Below the pieces are notes generated by a model. The model saw nothing but the letters and a program-made list of their open reading frames with translations, was not told the origin of the DNA and searched no databases. Positions 37,559-47,239 of a stretch of 51,463 bases of DNA are shown piece by piece. The DNA comes from an uncultured Bacteroides sp. (GTDB lineage Bacteria > Bacteroidota > Bacteroidia > Bacteroidales > Bacteroidaceae): positions 1 to 51,463 of the forward strand of contig USEY01000014.1 in assembly GCA_900553815.1 (NCBI GenBank), written 5' to 3'. The position numbers and the translations under genes are program-made. Positions within the stretch are counted from its first letter, which is position 1. Every line of letters begins with the position of its first letter.

Positions 37559-38335
37559 CTACCAATCAAATCTCAAATGTTTCACGGTTTGGTTATTATC
37601 TATTATCATTCTCAACGCCTCAATACCTATATCAACATGCGTAGCCACATAGTTTTGCGTCACCATATTGTCACTTTTATCTGTCTTAATACCTTCAGGT
37701 ATCATAGGTTGGTCCGATACAAGCAGCAACGCACCGGTAGGTATTTTATTGGCAAACCCACAACTGAAAAGAGTAGCCGTTTCCATATCTACAGCCATTG
37801 CATGGGTCTTCTTTAGATAGGACTTAAACTGTTCATCATGTTCCCAAATACGTCGGTTGGTCGTATAAACAGTCCCTGTCCAATAATCACGCCCATGATT
37901 TCGTATAGCTGAAGAAACCGCACGCTGAAGAGCAAAAGATGGCAAAGATGGGACTTCAGGCGGCAAATAATCGTTAGAAGTACCTTCACCTCTGATGGCA
38001 GCAATAGGCAATATAAGATCCCCCAGACGATTCTTCTCATCTATACCTCCACACTTACCTAAGAAAAGGCAAGCCCGGGGATGGATGGCACTAAGCAAAT
38101 CCATAATGATAGCTGCATTGGGGCTGCCCATACCAAAATTTATCATCGTAATGCCATGAGCGCTGACCGAGGTCATATTAGCATCGTACCCGAGGATAGG
38201 CGCATCAAATTTAGCCGCAAAGATTTCTATATATTTATTGAAATTGGTAAGTAGAATGCAGCTTTCAAAGTCATCAAGTGCCCGTTTGGTATAGCGCGGA
38301 AGCCAGTTTGCTACTATTTCTTCTTTTGTTTTCAT
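37559..38335 (-). CDS. amn: AMP nucleosidase (short form)
   Basis: A 258-residue protein of the nucleoside phosphorylase/nucleosidase fold, annotated in Bacteroidota as AMP nucleosidase, which splits AMP into adenine and ribose-5-phosphate. Visible fold motifs: GITMINFGMGSPNAAIIMDLL, ACLFLGKCGGIDEKNRLGDLILP, and AVDMETATLFSCGF, whose DMETA holds the ribose-binding Glu. It lacks the N-terminal domain of E. coli Amn (about 480 residues). The substrate is assigned from the family. It is divergent from the HsdR-N-like gene at 38485. Confidence 0.85.
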   Translation of the reverse strand: MKTKEEIVANWLPRYTKRALDDFESCILLTNFNKYIEIFAAKFDAPILGYDANMTSVSAHGITMINFGMGSPNAAIIMDLLSAIHPRACLFLGKCGGIDEKNRLGDLILPIAAIRGEGTSNDYLPPEVPSLPSFALQRAVSSAIRNHGRDYWTGTVYTTNRRIWEHDEQFKSYLKKTHAMAVDMETATLFSCGFANKIPTGALLLVSDQPMIPEGIKTDKSDNMVTQNYVATHVDIGIEALRMIIDNNQTVKHLRFDW

Positions 38336-38484
38336 GGGATTTTTCTAATTTTGTAGTCATGAAACACGTGAACATTCGGCCATTCTTTCCTATAAATCCT
38401 GTTGAAAGGATAGACAGGCTCAGAAAGACATGAAGCCACACTTTTGTTTCAATGCTATCTTTTTACCAATTACAAATGTAGTAA

Positions 38485-38937
38485 ATGTTATCGTTAAACT
38501 TACCAAGCTTTGATACGAAAATAGCCATCAAGGAAGGGAAAAATGTCATTTTTGACCCCTTACGACGAAAATACGTTGCCCTCACCCCAGAAGAATGGGT
38601 ACGACAACATTTCATCAACTTTCTGATAACTTACAAGGGATACCCAACGGCACTGATGGCCAATGAAGTGCAAGTGATATTAAATGGTACGCGCAAACGT
38701 TGTGACTCCGTGCTATATCGGAAAGACTTATCTGCCCGCATGATAATGGAATATAAAGCACCGGATATATCAATCAATCAAATGGTCTTCGACCAAATTG
38801 TGCGCTACAATATTGTTCTGAAAGTTGATTATCTGGTAGTCAGCAACGGGCTGGAGCATTATTGTTGCCGTATAGATTATAAAAAGAACACGTATGCGTT
38901 CTTGCCTGACATTCCCCGCTATGAAGAATTAATTTGA
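38485..38937 (+). CDS. Stand-alone HsdR N-terminal-like nuclease-fold protein
   Basis: A 150-residue protein resembling only the N-terminal domain of type I restriction HsdR subunits. The PD-(D/E)XK pattern is present: Glu61 (ANEVQV), Asp74 (KRCDSVLY) and Glu89-x-Lys91 (MEYKAP), followed by QIVRYN and YLVVSNG. No helicase domain, and no hsdM or hsdS gene, is nearby, so it is not a restriction system. A role in DNA maintenance is possible given holA on the other side of amn, but it is unproven. The gene is followed by a strong terminator. Confidence 0.8.
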   Translation: MLSLNLPSFDTKIAIKEGKNVIFDPLRRKYVALTPEEWVRQHFINFLITYKGYPTALMANEVQVILNGTRKRCDSVLYRKDLSARMIMEYKAPDISINQMVFDQIVRYNIVLKVDYLVVSNGLEHYCCRIDYKKNTYAFLPDIPRYEELI

Positions 38938-38958
38938 AAGACAAGGTCTTAAAAAAAT

Positions 38959-39011
38959 CAGATTTCAGAGTCATAACCATTCAGTTCTCTGGCTGAAAAC
39001 TCTGAAATCTG
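38959..39011. terminator. Bidirectional terminator between convergent genes
   Basis: A perfect 13-bp stem, CAGATTTCAGAGT (38959-38971) with ACTCTGAAATCTG (38999-39011). On the plus strand it is preceded by AAAAAAA, which gives a T-run for minus-strand transcription. Confidence 0.8.
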
Positions 39012-39028
39012 AAATATAAAAATGAATA

Positions 39029-39859
39029 TTATTCAGCGCTTGCTGCTTTTCTGCGTCCTCTTGTCGGTTTTTCCTTTACAGCTTCTTCTTTGTGGTCTGT
39101 AGTTACACCAGCCAATTCGGGGTCAATCATGATACGGCCACAGTACTCGCATACAATGATTTTCTTGCGTGAGCGAATGTCAAGCTGTCTCTGAGGCGGA
39201 ATTTTGTTGAAACATCCACCACAAGCATCACGCTGTACGTATACGATACCCAAACCATTGTGTGAATTCTTGCGGATACGCTTGAAAGACTGAAGCAAAC
39301 GAGGCTCAATCTTTGTCTCAAGATCTTTGGCCTTGTCTCTCAGTTTTTCTTCTTCCTGCTTTGTTTCCGAGATGATTTCATCAAGTTCACTCTTCTTGAT
39401 TTCCAGGTCCTTCTGTCTTTCGGTCAATGCAATCTCGCTATTTGAACACTCTGTAGACTTATCCTGCTCCTGTGCTGTGAATTCCTTGATCTTCTTCTCG
39501 CAAAGTTCAATTTCCAGAGTTTGGAATTCAATCTCCTTGGTAAGGAAATCATATTCGCGGTTGTTACGTACATTGTTTTGCTGGTCCTTGTATTTAGCAA
39601 CAGAAGCTTTGGCGGTTTCTATTTCTACTTTCTTCCCGGCAATAGCAGATTTCAGTTCACTAATCTCGGATTTGATTCTTTCAATACGAGTTTTTAAACC
39701 GGCAATTTCGTCTTCAAGGTCCTGAACTTCCAAGGGAAGCTCACCTCTCAACGTCTTAATCTCATCAATTTTAGACAACATGGTCTGTAATTGAAACAAT
39801 GTTTTCAGTTTCTGCTCAACGGTCAGTTCCTGAGGATCTTTTTTTGCTTCTTTAGCCAT
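39029..39859 (-). CDS. Coiled-coil protein with C-terminal C4 zinc ribbon
   Basis: A 276-residue protein. A long heptad-rich coiled coil covers about residues 10-200 (QKLKTLFQLQTMLSKIDEIKTLRGEL...). A zinc ribbon with two CxxC pairs follows at about 213-240 (CGGC...CEYC), then a basic tail ending RGRRKAASAE. This is the CT398-like zinc-ribbon family, found widely and thought to bind nucleic acid or assist flagella/secretion systems in other phyla; the role here is unknown. It starts 5 bp downstream of the Nif3-like gene and is co-transcribed with it, a pairing common in Bacteroidota. Confidence 0.85.
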   Translation of the reverse strand: MAKEAKKDPQELTVEQKLKTLFQLQTMLSKIDEIKTLRGELPLEVQDLEDEIAGLKTRIERIKSEISELKSAIAGKKVEIETAKASVAKYKDQQNNVRNNREYDFLTKEIEFQTLEIELCEKKIKEFTAQEQDKSTECSNSEIALTERQKDLEIKKSELDEIISETKQEEEKLRDKAKDLETKIEPRLLQSFKRIRKNSHNGLGIVYVQRDACGGCFNKIPPQRQLDIRSRKKIIVCEYCGRIMIDPELAGVTTDHKEEAVKEKPTRGRRKAASAE

Positions 39860-39864
39860 TTTAC

Positions 39865-40959
39865 TTACATGTATTTTATAGGATTCGTATTAATTTTTGT
39901 TATTCGGGTCTCAAGGTCAGGAAAATGTTTCTCCAAAAGTTCAGCAAACAGTTCCTGCGTATATTGCTCACTCTCATAGTGACCTATTTCAGCTATCAGG
40001 AGATCTGACTCATGCCCAAAATAATCATGATATTTCACCTCTCCCGTCAGGAAAGCATCCGCATGGCAACGCATAGCCTGTGGCATCAGGAATGCACCAG
40101 CCCCACCACAAAGAGCCACTTTCTGGATTTCACGCCCAGTCAGCTTATTGTGCCTCAGGCAAGCCACTTCGAAAGTTTTCTTTACGCTCCGCAGGAATTC
40201 CAATTCCGTCATCGGCTGTTCAAACTCTCCTACAATACCTGCCCCGACTTGCTCATACGCATTCTGCAACTGATAAAAATCAAATGCCGGTTCTTCGTAT
40301 GGATGACTTTTCAGCAAAGCTCTCAGTGCCTCTGCTTTCTTGTAAACCGGCAAAACAGTCTCAATCCTTACCTCCTGTTCGGTATGAAGTTCACCCACCT
40401 GTCCGCAATACGGATGTGTTCCCTCTTGCGCACGGAAAGTTCCTTGTCCAGACACGTTATAGCTGCATGAATCATAGTTACCTATACATCCACACCCTGC
40501 TCCGAAAAGGCTTTTCCTCACTTCTTCAGCATGCGACACCGGTACATAAGTCACCATCTTCAGCAACACACCATCCTTTGGCTCCAACATCTGTATATTC
40601 CGAAGCCCCAGTTTCTCGGCTATCTTAAAGTTTACGCCTCCCCAGGCATTGTCCAGATTCGTGTGTGCAGCATATATCACAAGGTCATTCTTTATAGCCT
40701 TTAAGATACAGCGCTCCACATAATCTTTTCCTGTGATAGACTTATATCCTTTAAACAGCAAGGGATGATGGGCTATGACAAGATTGTAACCGCAAACGAT
40801 AGCTTCGTCAAGCACAGCTTCGGTTACGTCAAGACACAACAAAGCCCCTGTAGCTTCCGCATCTGTCAACCCGATTTGCAAGCCGGCATTATCAAATCCA
40901 TCTTGCAATGGCAGAGGCGCAAAACGTTCAAGGGCGCTTACAATTTCTCTAATTTTCAT
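39865..40959 (-). CDS. Nif3-like dinuclear metal centre protein
   Basis: A 364-residue member of the Nif3/YbgI family of toroidal hexamers with a two-metal site; the reaction is unsettled. Metal ligands are visible in VIAHHPLLFKG (His64, His65) and in the C-terminal GEVKYHDYFGHESDLLIAEIGHYESEQY. The long form carries the usual inserted PII/CutA-like domain in the middle (about 130-240). Length is normal for this form. It is the first gene of a two-gene unit with the zinc-ribbon protein. A TATTTTTG -7 element lies on the minus strand at plus 40981-40988. Confidence 0.9.
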   Translation of the reverse strand: MKIREIVSALERFAPLPLQDGFDNAGLQIGLTDAEATGALLCLDVTEAVLDEAIVCGYNLVIAHHPLLFKGYKSITGKDYVERCILKAIKNDLVIYAAHTNLDNAWGGVNFKIAEKLGLRNIQMLEPKDGVLLKMVTYVPVSHAEEVRKSLFGAGCGCIGNYDSCSYNVSGQGTFRAQEGTHPYCGQVGELHTEQEVRIETVLPVYKKAEALRALLKSHPYEEPAFDFYQLQNAYEQVGAGIVGEFEQPMTELEFLRSVKKTFEVACLRHNKLTGREIQKVALCGGAGAFLMPQAMRCHADAFLTGEVKYHDYFGHESDLLIAEIGHYESEQYTQELFAELLEKHFPDLETRITKINTNPIKYM

Positions 40960-40980
40960 TTATATGATAGAAAATTTGCG

Positions 40981-40988
40981 CAAAAATA
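40981..40988 (-). promoter_or_regulatory. Candidate -7 element (TATTTTTG) for the Nif3-like gene
   Basis: CAAAAATA on the plus strand reads TATTTTTG on the minus strand, 21 bp before the start codon. The -33 box is poor. Confidence 0.45.
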
Positions 40989-41145
40989 CATTTTTTCTAC
41001 GAGATACGAAATCAAATAATGAATAAAATTGCAACTTTACCAAGGCTCTTTTATATTTAATGCATGATCACAACCATTTACTATCAAGCCTAAAATAACA
41101 AACAACAAGCACATTCCCACAGGCAAACTCAGTCAGTCGCATTTA

Positions 41146-41240
41146 GTTTCATGCCTTGAAACTAATGGTTTCATACGTTGAAACTAACGGTTTCATCCTT
41201 TGAAACTGATGGTTTCATGCCTTGAAACGAATCTGAAACT
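41146..41240. repeat. Tandem array 6: four units, 22-bp period, GTTTCA-N5-TGAAAC dyad
   Basis: GTTTCA begins at 41146, 41168, 41190 and 41212, exactly 22 bp apart. Each is followed by 5 bp and TGAAAC, making a 6+6 inverted repeat. A final TGAAAC lies at 41234. The array lies in the 455-bp gap between the Nif3-like gene and DUF805. Apart from it and the terminator at 41334, the gap shows nothing else. Confidence 0.9.
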
Positions 41241-41333
41241 TTACTCTTTAATTTAATAAGAATAGCTCGTGGCATTTTCAAGACAAACTCGTTATAGATA
41301 ATAGATGAACTATATCTATACCTAGCACAAAAA

Positions 41334-41377
41334 AAGCAAGCATGCAACAGGAAATTCCTTCATTACATGCTTGCCTT
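41334..41377 (-). terminator. Intrinsic terminator after the DUF805 gene
   Basis: AAGCAAGCATG (41334-41344) and CATGCTTGCCTT (41366-41377) form a long stem. On the minus strand it is followed by a T7 run. Confidence 0.85.
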
Positions 41378-41414
41378 GAAAAAACTTATATGTTATTTCA
41401 ATACACTCCGTGTA

Positions 41415-41870
41415 TCATTCAACTTTATGTTCTTCCTCTACTTTCTTTTCAGCATTAACATTTACTGTCACATTGAACGAAGAAGGTTGCTGTTGATAAG
41501 GCATGCGGTTCTTGGGGTCAGGACCATATTGATTCGGGCCTACAGTACCATCAGCAAAGAGCATATAAAGTGCAAAAATCCAGCCTACAAAGGGAATATA
41601 GCAAATCAGAATCAACCAACCTGATTTGTCAAGGTCATGCAAACGTTTAATACCCTGAGCCAATGAGAACCAGATGGCAGCAATAATAGCTACAACGCCA
41701 ATCAAAAGACCAAACGCTGAACCGGCAGCCGACCCACTTCCTGCTCCTAACAAGAAGGTGCCAACTCCTAACAACATAGCAATCCAAACAACAACGCCAC
41801 AAACAAGGCCTGAAAGGAAATACTCAATACGACGAATGCGTCCGTCAAAAGAAAAAGGTGCTTTAAACAT
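41415..41870 (-). CDS. DUF805 inner-membrane protein
   Basis: A 151-residue protein. It starts MFKAPFSFDGRIRRIEYFLSGL, a typical DUF805 N-terminus. Three to four membrane spans follow (about residues 16-36, 45-70 and 88-106), with the conserved GIKRLHDLDKSGW loop and a polar tail (ADGTVGPNQYGPDPK...). The function of the family is unknown. It is a single gene with a terminator behind it and a TATATTTG element on the minus strand at plus 41922-41929, with CTTG about 21 bp upstream. Confidence 0.88.
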   Translation of the reverse strand: MFKAPFSFDGRIRRIEYFLSGLVCGVVVWIAMLLGVGTFLLGAGSGSAAGSAFGLLIGVVAIIAAIWFSLAQGIKRLHDLDKSGWLILICYIPFVGWIFALYMLFADGTVGPNQYGPDPKNRMPYQQQPSSFNVTVNVNAEKKVEEEHKVE

Positions 41871-41921
41871 GGTACATCCAATTTTTAAGTGAATAAAAAA
41901 GATTTGTTAATTATATACCTA

Positions 41922-41954
41922 CAAATATATAAAAATAGGTTTAAATAAAACAAG
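41922..41954 (-). promoter_or_regulatory. Candidate promoter for the DUF805 gene
   Basis: On the minus strand, CTTG (plus 41951-41954), a 21-bp spacer and TATATTTG (plus 41922-41929). It lies in the 481-bp divergent gap 41871-42351, which otherwise holds a hairpin (AGCCTGTACT/AGTACA..CAGGCT, 42203-42235) and the clpC -7 element. Confidence 0.5.
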
Positions 41955-42298
41955 AAACGCCAAATATATTTTTGGCTATTTATTTCAAACAGCAGAAATA
42001 AAGACCATTATAGTTACAAGTATCAAGCAAAGACTATTCAAATACACGAGAATAATAGCTTTTTTCTCCATAATCCAGAAAAAAGAACTACAATTGGAGG
42101 CATTTACAACACAACAACCTGATTATCCTGCTACATACTGACGCAAATTCGATAGTGCAAAATCATGCTATACTTGGCACGATATTTGTTGATACAATAA
42201 AAAGCCTGTACTTTCTGACGAGTACAATGCAGGCTCATGGCATTGTTATTTTTACTTTAATCGGCAGAAAGTGTGCAGAGATATATTTAAATATAGTG

Positions 42299-42306
42299 TA
42301 TCTTTG
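42299..42306 (+). promoter_or_regulatory. Candidate -7 element (TATCTTTG) for clpC
   Basis: TATCTTTG matches TAnnTTTG, 46 bp before the clpC start. No good -33 box and no CIRCE-type heat-shock operator are visible. Confidence 0.5.
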
Positions 42307-42351
42307 CAGGCGCATATAATAAATAGGTTATAAGTTAGAGAAGAAAAGATA

Positions 42352-44871
42352 ATGAACAATCAATTTTCACAACGAGTTTCAGATGTTATCACATACAGTA
42401 AAGAGGAAGCTTACCGTTTGGGCAACAGCTCTATAGCACCTGAGCATCTTCTGTTGGGCATCCTGCGCGACGGAAGTGGAAAGGCTGTGGAGATTCTGCT
42501 CAAGCTGAATGTGGATTTGAAACAGATAAAACAACAGATTGAAAGTTTCCTGAGGGTAGATGATGAAGAAGATACACTGAATGACAAGGAAATAGAGTTC
42601 TCCCCACTCAGCAACAAGATACTAAAAATGTGCATTTTGGAAGCACGGCTATTGCAAAGCGAAACGGTAGACACTGAGCATATTCTGTTGGCCATACTGA
42701 AAGACGGCGACAACCTGGCCAGCTCTGTTCTTGAAGAGCGGCATGTCACCTACCAATCGGTATACGAACTGCTGTCGCTGAAACACAATGCCAATTTCAG
42801 AATGGGATTTACAGAAGAAGATGATGAAGACGAAGAAAGCGGAATGCCGTCGTCCAACAAGTCATCGTCGCAATCTATGGGTCCCTACTCCACCCAAAAG
42901 AAAACGACTGCCAACGATACTCCCGTACTCGACAACTTCGGGGTCGACATGACAAAATTGGCAGAAGAAGGAAAGATGGACCCTGTAGTAGGTCGTGAGC
43001 GTGAAATAGAGCGTCTGGCACAGATACTGAGCCGACGCAAAAAGAACAACCCTATCCTGATAGGCGAGCCGGGCGTCGGTAAGTCAGCCATTGTTGAAGG
43101 ACTGTCACTGCGCATCACACAGAAAAAAGTGTCGCGCGTGCTCTTCGACAAGCGGGTCATCATGCTCGACATGGCATCGGTAGTGGCCGGTACCAAATAC
43201 CGTGGTCAGTTCGAAGAACGCATCCGCTCCATCATCAAAGAGTTGCAGAAGAACCCAAACATCATCCTATTCATCGATGAGATACATACCATCGTAGGCG
43301 CAGGTGCAGCTGCCGGCTCCATGGATGCCGCCAACATGCTGAAGCCAGCCCTGGCACGTGGCGAAATACAGTGCATCGGTGCCACTACACTCGATGAATA
43401 TCGCAAGAACATTGAGAAAGACGGTGCCTTGGAACGTCGTTTCCAGAAAGTAATAGTAGAACCGACTACTGCCGAAGAGACACTGCAAATCTTGAACAAT
43501 ATTAAAGATAAATACGAAGAATACCACAACGTGAACTACACCGAAGACGCGTTGAAAGCCTGCGTAAATCTGACCGAGCGCTACATCAGCGACCGACACT
43601 TCCCCGACAAGGCCATCGACGCTCTCGATGAGGCTGGCTCGCGTGTACACCTTTCTTCTATCTCCGTACCCAAGGAAATCGAAGAACAGGAGAAGCTGAT
43701 AGAAAATGCACGCACCCAGAAGACGGAAGCCGTAAAGTCGCAAAACTATGAATTGGCCGCCAGCTTCCGCGACCAGGAGAAGGAACTGTCCAAACGCCTG
43801 GAGCAGATGAAAGAAGACTGGGAAAAGAAACTCAGAGACGATCGCCGTACGGTAGACGAAGAAGATATTGCCAACGTAGTTTCTCTCATGTCAGGCATTC
43901 CCGTACAACGCATGGCGCAGGCCGAAGGTGCCAAACTGGCCGGTATGAAAGGTGTGCTCCAGTCCAAAGTCATTGCACAGGATGCAGCCATCGAGAAACT
44001 GACCAAAGCCATCCTCCGTAGCCGCGTAGGTCTGAAAGACCCCAACCGGCCCATTGGAACTTTCCTGTTTCTGGGACCTACCGGCGTAGGTAAGACCTAC
44101 TTGGCCAAAGAATTGGCAGAATTCATGTTTGGCAGCACCGATGCCTTGATACGTATCGACATGAGCGAATACATGGAGAAGTTCACCGTGTCGCGCCTTG
44201 TTGGTGCCCCTCCGGGCTATGTAGGTTACGAAGAAGGCGGACAGCTGACCGAACGTGTGCGTCGCAAGCCCTACTCCATTGTACTGCTCGACGAGATTGA
44301 GAAAGCTCATGGCGATGTCTTCAATCTTCTGCTGCAAGTCATGGATGAAGGCCGCCTGACCGACAGTAACGGACGTACCGTTGACTTTAAGAATACCGTC
44401 ATCATCATGACATCCAATGTCGGTACACGCCAGCTGAAGGATTTTGGCGCTGGCATAGGCTTTGCCGCCAGACAACGTATTGACAACAAGGAATATGCCC
44501 GCGACGTCATCCAGAAGGCACTGAACAAGACCTTCTCGCCCGAGTTCCTGAATCGTATCGACGAGATTATCACCTTCGACCAACTCTCTCAAGAGGCTAT
44601 CCGAAGCATTATCGACATCGAGCTGAAAGGACTTTACCGTCGCATCGAAGCTTTGGGCTACCGTCTGGAGTTGACCGATGATGCCAAGAACTTCCTGGCG
44701 ACCAAAGGCTATGATGTACAATATGGTGCCCGTCCATTGAAACGCGCACTTCAAAACTATCTGGAAGACGAACTGTCCGAGTTGCTCATCACGACCGAAA
44801 TGAAGCCAGGCAACGTGATAAGCGTATCGGCCAATACGGAAAAGGATAAACTGGTTGTGACCGTTAAATAA
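42352..44871 (+). CDS. clpC: ATP-dependent Clp protease ATP-binding subunit ClpC
   Basis: An 839-residue AAA+ unfoldase that feeds proteins to ClpP. Two Clp-N repeats come first (about 1-145, with [15 protein letters not shown] and [15 protein letters not shown]). AAA1 follows with Walker A GEPGVGKS at 238-245, then a UVR-type coiled middle domain ([18 protein letters not shown]). AAA2 has Walker A GPTGVGKT at 575-582, and the ClpB-D2-type C-terminal domain ends the protein. The UVR motif identifies ClpC rather than ClpA or ClpB. It is monocistronic, with its own promoter and a strong terminator before htpG. Confidence 0.94.
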   Translation: MNNQFSQRVSDVITYSKEEAYRLGNSSIAPEHLLLGILRDGSGKAVEILLKLNVDLKQIKQQIESFLRVDDEEDTLNDKEIEFSPLSNKILKMCILEARLLQSETVDTEHILLAILKDGDNLASSVLEERHVTYQSVYELLSLKHNANFRMGFTEEDDEDEESGMPSSNKSSSQSMGPYSTQKKTTANDTPVLDNFGVDMTKLAEEGKMDPVVGREREIERLAQILSRRKKNNPILIGEPGVGKSAIVEGLSLRITQKKVSRVLFDKRVIMLDMASVVAGTKYRGQFEERIRSIIKELQKNPNIILFIDEIHTIVGAGAAAGSMDAANMLKPALARGEIQCIGATTLDEYRKNIEKDGALERRFQKVIVEPTTAEETLQILNNIKDKYEEYHNVNYTEDALKACVNLTERYISDRHFPDKAIDALDEAGSRVHLSSISVPKEIEEQEKLIENARTQKTEAVKSQNYELAASFRDQEKELSKRLEQMKEDWEKKLRDDRRTVDEEDIANVVSLMSGIPVQRMAQAEGAKLAGMKGVLQSKVIAQDAAIEKLTKAILRSRVGLKDPNRPIGTFLFLGPTGVGKTYLAKELAEFMFGSTDALIRIDMSEYMEKFTVSRLVGAPPGYVGYEEGGQLTERVRRKPYSIVLLDEIEKAHGDVFNLLLQVMDEGRLTDSNGRTVDFKNTVIIMTSNVGTRQLKDFGAGIGFAARQRIDNKEYARDVIQKALNKTFSPEFLNRIDEIITFDQLSQEAIRSIIDIELKGLYRRIEALGYRLELTDDAKNFLATKGYDVQYGARPLKRALQNYLEDELSELLITTEMKPGNVISVSANTEKDKLVVTVK

Positions 44872-44927
44872 CTTCTTTTTCTCAGGAAACAAGCAAATTC
44901 GACATATTTCTGTCGCTCCAACCGTCA

Positions 44928-44962
44928 AAATGTCAGTCTTTCCCAGACTGGCATTTTTTTTG
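44928..44962 (+). terminator. Intrinsic terminator after clpC
   Basis: AATGTCAGTCT pairs with AGACTGGCATT (one G-T pair) around a 5-nt loop, followed by a T-run. Confidence 0.88.
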
Positions 44963-45017
44963 CCTGTCACTTTTCCGTTAAATCAATTCATCGAACAAAT
45001 TTAAAACTATAAACGAT

Positions 45018-47066
45018 ATGCAAAAAGGTAACATTGGGGTAACTACTGAAAACATCTTCCCCGTCATCAAAAAGTTTTTGTACAGCGACCACGAAATATT
45101 CTTGCGCGAATTGGTATCAAACGCAGTCGACGCTACCCAGAAACTGAAGACATTCGCCTCCATGGGCGAGTTCAAGGGTGAACTGGGCGACCTCACCGTA
45201 CATGTATCGGTTGACAACGACCGCATCATCGTATCCGACCGCGGTATTGGTCTCACCGCCGAAGAGATTGACAAGTACATCAACCAGATAGCCTTCTCGG
45301 GAGCCAACGACTTCCTCGAGAAGTACAAGAACGACGCCAACGCCATCATCGGCCACTTTGGTCTCGGTTTCTACTCTGCTTTCATGGTAGCCAAGAAGGT
45401 GGAAATTATCACCAAGTCCTACAAGGACGACGCCAAGGCCGTGAAATGGACTTGCGACGGCAGCCCCGAGTTCACCATCGAAGATGCTGACAAGGCCGAC
45501 CGTGGTTCTGACATCATCCTCTACATTGACGATGATTGCAAGGAATTCCTCGACCACAACCGCATCCAGTCACTACTGAAGAAGTACTGCCGCTTCCTCC
45601 CTGTGCCCATCGCATTCGGAAAGAAGAAAGAATGGAAAGACGGCAAAGAAGTGGAGACAGCAGAAGACAACGTCATCAACGACACCTGCCCTCTGTGGAC
45701 ACGCAAGCCCAGCGAACTGAAGGATGAAGACTACAAAAAGTTCTATGGCGAGCTCTACCCCATGGCCGACGAGCCCCTCTTCTGGATTCATCTGAACGTA
45801 GACTATCCCTTCCACCTGACCGGTGTGCTCTACTTCCCGAAGGTGAAGAGCAACATCGAGCTCAACAAGAACAAGATACAGCTCTACTGCAACCAGGTTT
45901 ATGTCACCGACTCCGTCGAAGGTATCGTACCAGACTTCCTCACCCTGCTCCACGGAGTGCTCGATTCGCCCGACATCCCGCTAAACGTATCGCGTTCATA
46001 CTTGCAGAGCGACTCAAACGTAAAGAAGATTTCTACCTACATCACCAAGAAGGTAGCCGACCGTCTGCAATCCATCTTCAAGAACGACCGCAAACAATAC
46101 GAGGAAAAGTGGAACGACCTGAAGATATTCATCGACTACGGCATGCTGACGCAGGAAGATTTCTACGAACGCGCCAAAGACTTTGCCCTGCTGACCGACA
46201 CCGACGGCAAGTGCTACACTTACGAGGAGTACAAGACCCTGATTAAGGACAACCAGACCGACAAGGACGACAACCTCATCTACCTCTACGCCAACAACAA
46301 GGAGGAGCAATACGCTTACATCGAGGCAGCCAAAAACAAAGGCTATAACGTGCTGCTGATGGACGGACAGCTCGACATCGCCGTCGTAGGCATGCTGGAG
46401 CAGAAGCTGGAGAAATCGCGCTTCATGCGTGTGGACAGCGACACCGTGGACAACCTCATCGTGAAGAAAGACCAGACCAAGGACGCCATTGTCGAAGGCG
46501 ACAAACAGGAAGCTCTGTCGGCCATCTTCAAGAGCCAGCTGCCAAAAGTAGAGAAAGCCGAATTCAACATCATGGCACAGTACATGGGCGAGAACAGCGC
46601 ACCCGTTATGATTACCCAAAGCGAGTACATGCGCCGTATGAAGGAAATGGCCAACATACAGGCTGGCATGAGCTTCTACGGTGAAATGCCCGACATGTTC
46701 AACCTCGTGCTCAACGCCGACCACGCCCTCATCAAGCGTATCCTCGACGACGAGAACCAAACCTGCGCCGCCCAAGTAACTCCCGTTCAGCAGCAGATGG
46801 ACGAAACCAATGCCCGTCTTGGCGAACTGAAGAAGAAACAGGAAGGCAAGAAAGACGAGGAAATTCCTACTGCCGAAAAGGACGAAGTCAGCGAACTGGA
46901 CAAGAAATGGCAGGAACTGAAGCAGCAGAAAGAAAACATCTTTGCCAACTATGCTGCCGGCAACAAAGTAGTGCGCCAGCTCATCGACCTCGCCCTGCTG
47001 CAAAACGGCATGCTGAAAGGCGAAGCACTGAACAACTTCGTAAAGCGCAGCATCGAGCTTATCTGA
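45018..47066 (+). CDS. htpG: Molecular chaperone HtpG (Hsp90)
   Basis: A 682-residue Hsp90. The N-terminal GHKL ATPase has FLRELVSNAVDATQKLK, VSDRGIGLTAEEID and GHFGLGFYSAFMVA. The middle domain (IHLNVDYPFHLTGVLYFPK, PLNVSRSYLQSD) and the C-terminal dimerisation domain follow. It is longer than E. coli HtpG (624) because of a Lys/Glu-rich coiled insert near the C-terminus (about 600-640, LGELKKKQEGKKDEEIPTAEKDE), seen in other Bacteroidota. It follows clpC on the same strand but is separated by a terminator. No heat-shock operator is visible. Confidence 0.95.
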   Translation: MQKGNIGVTTENIFPVIKKFLYSDHEIFLRELVSNAVDATQKLKTFASMGEFKGELGDLTVHVSVDNDRIIVSDRGIGLTAEEIDKYINQIAFSGANDFLEKYKNDANAIIGHFGLGFYSAFMVAKKVEIITKSYKDDAKAVKWTCDGSPEFTIEDADKADRGSDIILYIDDDCKEFLDHNRIQSLLKKYCRFLPVPIAFGKKKEWKDGKEVETAEDNVINDTCPLWTRKPSELKDEDYKKFYGELYPMADEPLFWIHLNVDYPFHLTGVLYFPKVKSNIELNKNKIQLYCNQVYVTDSVEGIVPDFLTLLHGVLDSPDIPLNVSRSYLQSDSNVKKISTYITKKVADRLQSIFKNDRKQYEEKWNDLKIFIDYGMLTQEDFYERAKDFALLTDTDGKCYTYEEYKTLIKDNQTDKDDNLIYLYANNKEEQYAYIEAAKNKGYNVLLMDGQLDIAVVGMLEQKLEKSRFMRVDSDTVDNLIVKKDQTKDAIVEGDKQEALSAIFKSQLPKVEKAEFNIMAQYMGENSAPVMITQSEYMRRMKEMANIQAGMSFYGEMPDMFNLVLNADHALIKRILDDENQTCAAQVTPVQQQMDETNARLGELKKKQEGKKDEEIPTAEKDEVSELDKKWQELKQQKENIFANYAAGNKVVRQLIDLALLQNGMLKGEALNNFVKRSIELI

Positions 47067-47122
47067 CACAGGTAAAAGAATGGGGGGCGGCCACCGCTTG
47101 AAGACCGCCCACCCCCAATAAG

Positions 47123-47177
47123 AAACGGGACAGACATCCACTTTCCACAGTGGTTGTCTGTCCCGTTTGTTTTTTAT
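47123..47177 (+). terminator. Intrinsic terminator after htpG
   Basis: A perfect 14-bp stem, AAACGGGACAGACA (47123-47136) with TGTCTGTCCCGTTT (47155-47168), with an inner CCAC/GTGG pairing, followed by GTTTTTTATT. A second GC-rich hairpin (GGGCGG/CCGCCC) precedes it at about 47082-47110. Confidence 0.9.
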
Positions 47178-47239
47178 TGCCTACAGCTCCTCACCCTGGG
47201 AGGAAGGCTGGAGATGAAGCTTTGGCCGGAAGTGAAGTC

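Noticed and set aside
38346..38480. Overlapping face-to-face promoters in the amn/HsdR-N gap (TAATTTTG on plus, TACATTTG on minus)
   Set aside because: Single -7-like matches without well-spaced -33 boxes; expected by chance in AT-rich DNA.
38485..38937. Type I restriction-modification or other defence system
   Set aside because: Only an HsdR N-terminal-like domain is present, without helicase, methylase or specificity genes nearby.
41871..42351. CIRCE heat-shock operator upstream of clpC or htpG
   Set aside because: No TTAGCACTC/GAGTGCTAA inverted repeat is present in either upstream region.
46014..47141. Long antisense open frames inside htpG, and similar ones in clpC (43891-44970), purF, carB and the transglutaminase gene
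   Set aside because: They are shadows of strongly conserved genes on the other strand and have no family motifs.
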